Below the pieces are notes generated by a model. The model was given only the letters and a program-made list of their open reading frames with translations. It did not search any database and was not told the origin of the DNA. A stretch of DNA of 6,659 nt, taken from an uncultured Coriobacteriia bacterium (lineage in GTDB: Bacteria; Actinomycetota; Coriobacteriia; Coriobacteriales; QAMH01). The position numbers were made by a program, and so were the translations under genes. Where the stretch lies: positions 1 through 6,659 of the forward strand of contig CABURF010000065.1 in NCBI GenBank assembly GCA_902493755.1, read 5' to 3'. Below, piece by piece: positions 1-4,447 of the stretch; position 1 is the first letter of the stretch, and every line of letters starts with the position of its first letter.

Positions 1-513
1 AATCTCTTCTCGAAGAACAGCGTGCGCGAGGAGCTTGCCGAGATGCTTGCGGCTCGGGAGTTCGATGCGGACGAAAGCGCACGTCGCTGCACGGCAATGG
101 CGCACGATTGCGGCATCGAGGGACTGCTCGACACACACCCCCATGACCTATCCGGCGGCGAGCAGCAACGCGTGGCACTCGCCAAGGTGCTCCTGACCGA
201 GCCACGCCTGCTCCTGCTCGATGAGCCGACCAAGGGCATCGATGCCTTCTTCAAGCACGAGCTCGCCGCACTGCTGCACCACCTGACCAAACGTGGCGTC
301 TCCATCATCATGGTCTCACACGACATCGAATTCTGCGCGCGCTATGCGGACTTTGCCGGTCTGCTCTTCGACGGCGCCGTCGTGACCACGACGACCCCGC
401 GCCGCCTCTTCTCGGACAGCGGCTTTTACACGACAGCCGCCAATCGCATGAGCCGCAGCGTGTTTGCCGGCGCCGTCACGGACGAGGACGTGATCGAGCT
501 GTGTCTGAGCTAG
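1..513 (+). CDS. ECF-type ABC transporter ATP-binding protein, C-terminal part (5' end outside window)
   Basis: The reading frame is open from the first base, so the gene starts upstream and only its last 170 residues are seen; the GTG at 22 is not a real start. Visible motifs, in order: the segment after the Q-loop (LFSKNSVREEL, the pattern of the EcfA/CbiO subfamily), the ABC signature LSGGEQQ (nt 148-168), Walker B LLLLDEPT (nt 208-231) with the catalytic Glu at 223-225, the D-loop KGID, and the switch His in MVSHD (His codon 319-321). Walker A is outside the window. By family knowledge this subunit hydrolyses ATP in the cytoplasm and drives an energy-coupling factor importer for a vitamin or metal. 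It may be the second half of a fused double ATPase, but that cannot be seen here. It overlaps the next gene, an S component, by 13 bases, which supports the ECF assignment over a generic ABC protein. Confidence 0.93.
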   Translation, partial: NLFSKNSVREELAEMLAAREFDADESARRCTAMAHDCGIEGLLDTHPHDLSGGEQQRVALAKVLLTEPRLLLLDEPTKGIDAFFKHELAALLHHLTKRGVSIIMVSHDIEFCARYADFAGLLFDGAVVTTTTPRRLFSDSGFYTTAANRMSRSVFAGAVTDEDVIELCLS

Positions 514-1253
514 ATGAGAGGCAAAATAGGCAGACAGCTGCGCATCGACACATGGCCCTCGCGTTGGCCTTATCGCTTGCGTGCGCGATCACAAGCGTCG
601 TCATCGGCGCGCTCCTGGGCGGCAAGGCCTATGTGGTCGTGAGCTTCATCGTGGTGCTTTGCGCGGTTGTTCCCTTCTTTGTGATCTTCGAGACACGGCG
701 CCCGCAAGCACGTGAGCTCGTCATGCTCGCGGTCATGTGCGCCCTGGCGGTGACGGCACGCGCGGCTTTCATCTGGCTACCGGGCTTCAAGCCAATGGCA
801 GCCATCATCATGATCGCGGGCATCGCCTTCGGGCCGTCATCGGGTTTTCTGGTCGGTTCGCTTGCGGCGCTCACGAGCAACTTTATCTTCGGGCAAGGTC
901 CCTGGACGCCCTGGCAGATGCTCGCCTTCGGACTCTGCGGCCTCGTTTTCGGGGCACTCGCCCAACGCGGTCTGATATGCCGCAAAAAGCTGAGCGTACG
1001 GGCGCGTTTTGGGGTGGCCGCAGGCGGCGCCGTCTTCGTTGCGCTCGTAGCAGGCCCCATACTAGACACAAGCTCGCTCTTCTTCATGATCTCGCGCATC
1101 ACGCCCGAAGCCATCGTCGCCGTCTATCTCGCCGGATTTCCGATGAACTGCATGCAGGCGGTTGCGACATTCGTCACGCTCGTACTCGTTGCAAACCCCC
1201 TGCTCGACAAGCTCACCCGCGTACAACGCAAGTACGGTATGCTTGCGCGCTGA
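501..1253 (+). CDS. ECF transporter S component (substrate-binding membrane subunit)
   Basis: This is a 250-residue, strongly hydrophobic protein. The core from about residue 71 matches the S-component pattern: a first helix (RELVMLAVMCALAVTARAAF), a paired helix region (98-128) rich in Gly/Ala, the loop motif FGQGPWTPWQM (130-140) typical of one S-component group, and further helices at about 141-155, 170-188 and 204-231. S components sit in the membrane, bind one micronutrient and dock on the shared ECF T/A module. The substrate cannot be told from sequence alone; a vitamin such as a cobalamin-like compound is possible but unproven. The GTG start at 501 overlaps the ATPase stop and has GAGGA at 484-488, so translation is probably coupled; ATG 552 is a less likely alternative. 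Residues 18-64 form two extra helices not present in a usual S component of about 170-200 residues. Confidence 0.85.
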   Translation: MSELDERQNRQTAAHRHMALALALSLACAITSVVIGALLGGKAYVVVSFIVVLCAVVPFFVIFETRRPQARELVMLAVMCALAVTARAAFIWLPGFKPMAAIIMIAGIAFGPSSGFLVGSLAALTSNFIFGQGPWTPWQMLAFGLCGLVFGALAQRGLICRKKLSVRARFGVAAGGAVFVALVAGPILDTSSLFFMISRITPEAIVAVYLAGFPMNCMQAVATFVTLVLVANPLLDKLTRVQRKYGMLAR

Positions 1254-1365
1254 ATCTCATACCCGCCGTTCAGGTGCTCATACCTGGGTACTGAAATTAG
1301 GGAATCCCCGCTAGAAAACACGCGAAATCAATCACGCCCATTTATAGGGCGAGTAAAATATTCAC

Positions 1366-1383
1366 GTGGACAGATAAGTCCGC
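1366..1383 (+). promoter_or_regulatory. Small hairpin in the leader of the 50-residue peptide gene
   Basis: GTGGAC (1366-1371) can pair with GTCCGC (1378-1383) around a 6-base loop, with one G-T wobble. It lies about 30 bases before the ATG at 1415. A second small dyad, CGCCC (1335-1339) with GGGCG (1347-1351), sits just upstream. Neither is followed by a T-run, so they are not terminators. Whether they act as RNA structure or operator is unknown. Confidence 0.3.
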
Positions 1384-1414
1384 ACATGCACATCGTGAGG
1401 GAATGGAGTCCATC

Positions 1415-1567
1415 ATGGTTGAGTTTGAGAAAGATCCCGACATCAGCACGGAAGAAGGCTACGGAACCGAGGACATCGACGTCATCGACACCGAAGCCGA
1501 GCTCGAGGAAGATCCGGATATCAGGACCGAAGAAGGCTACGGTAATATCGACCCGAACCTCGATTAG
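1415..1567 (+). CDS. Small acidic protein with an internal tandem duplication, function unknown
   Basis: This 50-residue ORF starts at ATG 1415, with GGAG at 1405-1408 six bases upstream, and ends at TAG 1565-1567, 28 bases before a strong intrinsic terminator. The product is very acidic: D and E make up well over a third of it and there is a single Lys and a single Arg. It consists of two near-identical 13-residue units, EKDPDISTEEGYG (5-17) and EEDPDIRTEEGYG (31-43), 26 codons apart, linked by a D/E/I/T-rich spacer. The DNA copies (1427-1465 and 1505-1543) differ mostly at third positions (for example CCC/CCG, GAC/GAT, ACG/ACC), which suggests selection on the peptide and hence real coding. 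There is no signal peptide, no hydrophobic segment and no Cys. I do not recognise the family. It could be a small regulatory or binding peptide or a modified-peptide precursor. No modifying enzyme is seen in the window. Confidence 0.72.
   Translation: MVEFEKDPDISTEEGYGTEDIDVIDTEAELEEDPDIRTEEGYGNIDPNLD
1427..1543 (+). repeat. Two copies of a 39-base coding repeat, 78 bases apart
   Basis: Copy 1 is 1427-1465 and copy 2 is 1505-1543. They share GAAGAAGGCTACGG exactly near the end, and elsewhere differ largely at synonymous positions. The non-synonymous differences I count are Lys/Glu at unit position 2 and Ser/Arg at unit position 7. The repeat is the internal duplication of the 50-residue acidic peptide. 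Confidence 0.85.
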
Positions 1568-1595
1568 GCTCGCGCGATATTCCACACGCACAAGG

Positions 1596-1632
1596 GTGGC
1601 CCTTCCGCATGCCGGAGGGGCCACTTCTTTTT
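1596..1632 (+). terminator. Rho-independent terminator of the small acidic peptide gene
   Basis: A 12-bp stem is formed by 1596-1607 (GTGGCCCTTCCG) and 1613-1624 (CGGAGGGGCCAC), with one T-G wobble and a 5-base loop. It is followed directly by TTCTTTTT (1625-1632). This is a classic strong intrinsic terminator on the + strand. It separates the peptide gene from the TetR-type regulator gene downstream, which therefore needs its own promoter. Confidence 0.93.
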
Positions 1633-1675
1633 GCCTAAATTACGGCCCTGCACAAAGCCATCGGACACGTGCAAA

Positions 1676-1704
1676 ATAGTCGGACTTTTTATAGTCATAT
1701 AGTC
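1676..1704 (+). promoter_or_regulatory. AT-rich promoter-like region with three ATAGTC motifs
   Basis: ATAGTC occurs at 1676-1681, 1691-1696 and 1699-1704. GACT (1683-1686) and AGTC (1693-1696) also form a small dyad. TATAGT at 1690-1695 resembles a -10 box, but I cannot place a convincing -35 box at the right distance. The region lies between the terminator at 1632 and the regulator gene start at 1801, so the regulator's promoter must be somewhere in 1633-1790. Confidence 0.35.
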
Positions 1705-1733
1705 TAATTCATGATAGTATGCATAGACACTCA

Positions 1734-1752
1734 ATCTAAATAGTATTTAGAT
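1734..1752. promoter_or_regulatory. Perfect 19-bp palindrome, probable operator of the TetR-type regulator
   Basis: ATCTAAATA-G-TATTTAGAT reads the same on both strands around a central G. It lies about 50 bases upstream of the regulator's start codon. TetR-family dimers typically bind palindromes of this size in front of their own or a neighbouring gene, so autoregulation is the simplest reading. That is inference from position and symmetry. No U-run follows, so it is not a terminator. Confidence 0.6.
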
Positions 1753-1779
1753 ACATCTCATCAGTATGTTTTAGATACA
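1746..1779 (+). repeat. Direct repeat of TTTAGATACA, 24 bases apart
   Basis: Identical 10-base copies lie at 1746-1755 and 1770-1779. The first copy includes the right arm of the 19-bp palindrome. The second lies between the palindrome and the Shine-Dalgarno, with an inverted TCTA shortly after it (1783-1786). It may be a second, weaker half-site for the same regulator. Confidence 0.55.
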
Positions 1780-1800
1780 ACGTCTATTTTAGGAGCGAAC

Positions 1801-3357
1801 GTGGCACGACCGCCAAAGAATGCAGAGGGACCGAGCGCAACCGAGCGCATGGAGCTCGCATTCTGGGATTGCATGAAGGAGATGCCCTTCAGCGAGATTA
1901 CGGTACGTGACATCGTAAGTCGCGCCAAGGTTAATCGTAACTCCTACTACTACCACTACGACAGCATGTGGGATCTTGCTCAGGCAAGTGTCGATCATGC
2001 AGATTTTGCAGCCGTGGCACGCGTGCTCCTCGAGGGCCTCGTCGTCGATGAAGCCGCTGATGCGGACAACGTCGCAGCTCAGGCGCAGAAGGGCTTCGAT
2101 CACCTTCGCGTGCTGGCAAGCGAGAACGGCAATCAACGCCTGCTCGAAGATGCCAAGCGTTCCGTCGTAAACGAGTGGCTTGCCCTCTTCAGGTTACGCG
2201 AAGACGCGCTTCCGAGCGAAACGCGCTCCTCCATCGACTTCGTGTTTGGTGGCGTCACGGCACTGCTAGCAGGTGGCCGACCAGGGGATTTGGACACGTT
2301 CGAGGCGACAATCGAAGGGTCTCCCCTCCTCACAAACACCATCGCAATGCTGCGCAGCGATCTCGATCCCGAAGAGCCTGCACAAAGCGCCTGGTCACAG
2401 AGCTTGTACACGAAGATGACCGAGGAACGGGTCGTCGTTGAGCATACGGTCGAGGAATTCGTCGTCAGGGAGGAACAAGTCGAGGAGATTCTCGCAGAAG
2501 CAAAGAATGCCCCGGTCAATGGGGTGCTAGCACCCTCCGAAGATACCCATCTGGAAAGCGATTCCACGACACCCGAACCCGTTATCGAAGAGCGCGTCAC
2601 GTCCACAAACCTCAATGGAGGCGAAGTGGCCACTTCCTGGGATGAGGACGAGTCGGCTCAAACCGCTTCCGAAGTAGCAAAAGAACAGGAATCGGCAGAT
2701 CTTTCGAACGAGGATGCCACCGCCTTAGAAGCAACAGGTACGCAAATTGAGCAGGAGCCTGTCAATATTTCCGCTCATACAAGGGAAACAGAGGAAACAA
2801 TCGAAGAGGAAATTGTTTCCGAGACCATAATCGAGACCCACGAAGGCTTTAGTCTGGTATCTGAACAGGTACCAGAGAATGACATACAAACGCAGCAGGA
2901 AACGGAGCACGCAAATGAGGCAATATCAGAGCAGGAACCTGTCGATGAAACGCAATCTCAAGATGATTACGTACCAGCGCAGGACCTCAATGATGTTTCT
3001 GCAAATGAAGCGGAGCAAGAAAGCGAACCGACCGTCAATCTAGAACAGGAGGCCGCAGATAATCATGAATCCGAAGCCCTCCCCGCGCGGGAAACCGCGG
3101 ACATCCCAGAAACTCAAAGAGTTTCTGAGCGAGATGCAGAAGGCCTGGGAAGCCACGAAGCCGCAGACGCCGATGTACCTGAACTCTCAGGCGGATCCGC
3201 GTCTGACACGCTCAATGAACAAGCGGTACCCGTCAAATCAGCTGACGATGAGCAATCGACGTCGCAAGACGAGTCCGCTGCCAAACCTGAGGTAGCGCCT
3301 GAGGAATCGAGTGACTCAAGCGAGGAGGACCAGCTCTCCTTCGATTTTCTCTTTTAG
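1801..3357 (+). CDS. TetR/AcrR-family transcriptional regulator with a very long acidic C-terminal tail
   Basis: The GTG start at 1801 has AGGAG at 1791-1795, five bases upstream. The product is 518 residues; TetR proteins are usually about 190-220. Residues 12-59 form the DNA-binding region: helix-turn-helix FSEITVRDIVSRAKVNRNSYY followed by YHYDSMWDL, the usual TetR pattern with Tyr and His at the end of the recognition helix. Residues 60-190 fit a helical ligand/dimer domain with no recognisable subfamily. Residues 205-510 are dominated by E, D, S, T, Q and A with almost no hydrophobic clusters, and include recurring EQEPV-like units (317-321, 377-381); this part is probably disordered. 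The last residues are QLSFDFLF (511-518). The tail DNA, above all 2750-3060, is AT-richer than the DNA-binding part. The ligand and targets are unknown; the upstream palindrome suggests autoregulation. No second domain is recognised in the tail. Confidence 0.85.
   Translation: MARPPKNAEGPSATERMELAFWDCMKEMPFSEITVRDIVSRAKVNRNSYYYHYDSMWDLAQASVDHADFAAVARVLLEGLVVDEAADADNVAAQAQKGFDHLRVLASENGNQRLLEDAKRSVVNEWLALFRLREDALPSETRSSIDFVFGGVTALLAGGRPGDLDTFEATIEGSPLLTNTIAMLRSDLDPEEPAQSAWSQSLYTKMTEERVVVEHTVEEFVVREEQVEEILAEAKNAPVNGVLAPSEDTHLESDSTTPEPVIEERVTSTNLNGGEVATSWDEDESAQTASEVAKEQESADLSNEDATALEATGTQIEQEPVNISAHTRETEETIEEEIVSETIIETHEGFSLVSEQVPENDIQTQQETEHANEAISEQEPVDETQSQDDYVPAQDLNDVSANEAEQESEPTVNLEQEAADNHESEALPARETADIPETQRVSERDAEGLGSHEAADADVPELSGGSASDTLNEQAVPVKSADDEQSTSQDESAAKPEVAPEESSDSSEEDQLSFDFLF
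2793..2820 (+). repeat. Intragenic 9-bp inverted repeat in the regulator tail
   Basis: GGAAACAAT (2793-2801) and ATTGTTTCC (2812-2820) are perfect inverted copies around a 10-base loop, within the low-complexity part of the regulator gene. A second inverted pair, TCTGGTA (2853-2859) and TACCAGA (2870-2876), follows closely. They could form mRNA hairpins or be chance products of biased composition. Confidence 0.4.
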
Positions 3358-3364
3358 AGAATTT

Positions 3365-3391
3365 GTGCAATATATTTCCTATATATTGCAC
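3365..3391 (+). terminator. AT-rich hairpin just after the regulator gene, possible terminator or operator
   Basis: GTGCAATATAT (3365-3375) and ATATATTGCAC (3381-3391) form a perfect 11-bp stem around the 5-base loop TTCCT, beginning 8 bases after the stop codon. The position suits a terminator, but the stem is AT-rich and the following bases (TATACGTTTATAG) are a poor T-run. An operator or promoter element for a transcript in the gap is an alternative. Confidence 0.45.
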
Positions 3392-3770
3392 TATACGTTT
3401 ATAGTATGCCTATGACCTTGCGTTACCAATAGGCAATATACTGCTTTTCTAATCAACCACACCCCTGATATGCATGGATGCTGTGGTAGACCTTCCCCTT
3501 TCACGGCCTTCAGCGCCTCATAAGCCCCTAAGACAACCGTAGCTGCAAAAACAACGCATCCCTTCAAAACCGAAGGAGACAGTTCTCGTAGTCGCTATCG
3601 CGAGTATACGGATTCTCCAGTCACATGAATGGGTACCAATCCGATTTATTGATCCTCGAAGCCGTCTGCTCTTCGAGTGAAGTGTCTAAAATTATCCTGT
3701 GCCTGTTGTTTCTTCAGGATGAAACGACGTTACAGCCTCGTAGAAAGATTCGCAAAATACGTGACAATCA

Positions 3771-3834
3771 CACGAAGCGAAGAAAGCAGTAACGCCTTCG
3801 TTCGTGCAGCGTCATCCGAACGACTGGATGCTGC
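3771..3834 (+). other. Two adjacent stem-loops, possible RNA structure
   Basis: CACGAAGCGAAG (3771-3782) pairs with CTTCGTTCGTG (3796-3806) with one bulged base. Next to it, GCAG (3806-3809) and CATCC (3813-3817) pair with GGATG (3826-3830) and CTGC (3831-3834), with a 3-base bulge. The two stems share G3806, so they abut. They lie inside the short 44-codon + strand ORF. They may be part of an unannotated RNA; no known RNA family is recognised. Confidence 0.3.
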
Positions 3835-3856
3835 CAATTCTGACAACGAATAAATT

Positions 3857-3884
3857 AGGGGTGCCAGATAATTCTGACACCCCT
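3857..3884 (-). terminator. Rho-independent terminator of the small membrane protein gene
   Basis: On the - strand, AGGGGTGTCAGA and TCTGGCACCCCT pair over 12 bp (one T-G wobble) around a 4-base loop. The T-rich TAATTTATTC follows (complement of 3847-3856). The stem begins 25 bases after the stop codon of the gene at 3910-4377. On the + strand the same stem has a C-A mismatch and no T-run, so it works mainly for the - strand. Confidence 0.8.
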
Positions 3885-3909
3885 TCAGACGCTCTATTGA
3901 CGCAGGAGC

Positions 3910-4377
3910 TTATTGGCAGCATGTACGCTTGTCGGAATTAGCGAAGACGGCAACGATAATGAGCAGAACAGCCGCGATGACATTTCCACCAAGAAAACTC
4001 AGAATGGTACCGGCAATAGCCCAGCCCATGACAAGCCCAAGCTTGTGTGGATTGGCCGCATGCATCACACCGAGGATACCCGCAACAAGTCCACCAACAC
4101 AGCAAATGAGTAGCCAAATCGACAGGCCCCCGCCGAGCAGCATCATGATGGCGCTGACGAAGAAGACGTCATCGGAATCGATGTCGTTGAAGTACATCGA
4201 GGAGCCATCATACTCATAACGCATGTCGTTCATGAGCCCCGGACCGTCATTCATGATGATCGCACTGAGCACGCCTGAAAACAGCATGATGAGAACAGCG
4301 GTGAGGATACCCAGAGCAGACAAGATGATGACGGCAATGCTCAGACCCTTGATTGAGCTGGCGTGCGCATTTTTCAT
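3910..4377 (-). CDS. Small four-helix membrane protein, function unknown (DUF4064/DUF4190-like pattern)
   Basis: The 155-residue product starts at ATG 4377-4375 with AAAGGGG seven to thirteen bases upstream, a good Shine-Dalgarno. Predicted membrane helices are at about residues 10-40, 70-95, 86-106 (possibly merged with the previous one) and 112-146. Between the first two is a short acidic loop (43-70) rich in Asp, Met and Tyr, which probably faces outside. The segment VGGLVAGILGVMHAANPHK followed by a Gly-rich last helix resembles small bacterial DUF4064/DUF4190-type proteins; that is a pattern resemblance, not a proven family. The C-terminus has a Cys pair (CCQ). The gene follows ychF on the same strand after 70 AT-rich bases, so it could be read from the ychF transcript or from its own promoter. 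It is closed by the terminator at 3857-3884. Its role is unknown. Confidence 0.75.
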   Translation of the reverse strand: MKNAHASSIKGLSIAVIILSALGILTAVLIMLFSGVLSAIIMNDGPGLMNDMRYEYDGSSMYFNDIDSDDVFFVSAIMMLLGGGLSIWLLICCVGGLVAGILGVMHAANPHKLGLVMGWAIAGTILSFLGGNVIAAVLLIIVAVFANSDKRTCCQ

Positions 4378-4425
4378 ACGAATCCCCTTTAATAACTAGA
4401 CTTTATAGCTAATATAACAAACACA

Positions 4426-4437
4426 TCTATATATAGA
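4426..4437. promoter_or_regulatory. 12-bp palindrome TCTATATATAGA between ychF and the small membrane protein gene
   Basis: TCTATATATAGA is a perfect palindrome in the 70-base gap (4378-4447). A second dyad, TTCAAC (4442-4447) with GTTGAA (4454-4459), spans the ychF stop codon. TATAAA and TATATT on the - strand in this gap could serve as a -10 box, but I cannot pair one with a good -35. The gap is clearly more AT-rich than the genes, so a promoter here is plausible. Confidence 0.35.
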
Positions 4438-4447
4438 CGCATTCAAC

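Larger units (their letters stand above)
3358..3909. other. Gene-poor 550-base region between convergent genes
   Basis: No confident gene is seen between the regulator stop and the stop of the small membrane protein gene on the other strand. It holds an AT-rich dyad (3365-3391), an inverted repeat GCCTAT/ATAGGC (3408-3413, 3429-3434), a dyad ACCACA/TGTGGT (3456-3461, 3482-3487), a hairpin CCTTC/GAAGG (3561-3565, 3572-3576), GGAGA/TCTCC (3575-3579, 3614-3618) around an inner CTCG/CGAG, and CTCGAAG/CTTCGAG (3655-3661, 3671-3677). A - strand frame is open from 3594 to its stop at 3391-3393 but has no ATG and no Shine-Dalgarno. A + strand ORF of 44 codons (3719-3853) starts with ATG but has AGG directly against it, so its ribosome binding site is poor. 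The stretch could hold a structured RNA, a decayed gene or only untranslated sequence. Confidence 0.6.

Noticed and set aside
22..513. GTG at 22 as the start of the ABC ATPase
   Set aside because: The frame is open to base 1 and encodes the conserved LFSKNSV segment just before it, and Walker A must lie further upstream.
1260..1290. Dyad after the ECF S component as an intrinsic terminator
   Set aside because: The stem is only about 5 bp plus wobbles and no T-run follows.
737..1294. 185-codon + strand ORF and antisense ORFs (629-1114, 883-1071) over the S component gene
   Set aside because: They are rich in Arg/His with no family pattern and lie in other frames of a gene with clear membrane-protein motifs.
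1331..1359. Sigma-70 promoter for the small peptide gene (TAAAAT at 1354)
   Set aside because: The hexamer at the right distance upstream (ATCACG) is not a credible -35 box.
1328..1679. Longer ORFs on both strands over the small peptide gene (1386-1679 +, 1328-1624 -)
   Set aside because: The frame of the 50-residue peptide has the Shine-Dalgarno, the synonymous repeat pattern and the correctly placed terminator; the longer ORFs run through the terminator hairpin.
3358..3909. tRNA, CRISPR array or insertion sequence in the gap
   Set aside because: No cloverleaf with a T-loop GTTCGA-type sequence, no regularly spaced repeats, and no terminal inverted repeats or transposase-like frame were seen.
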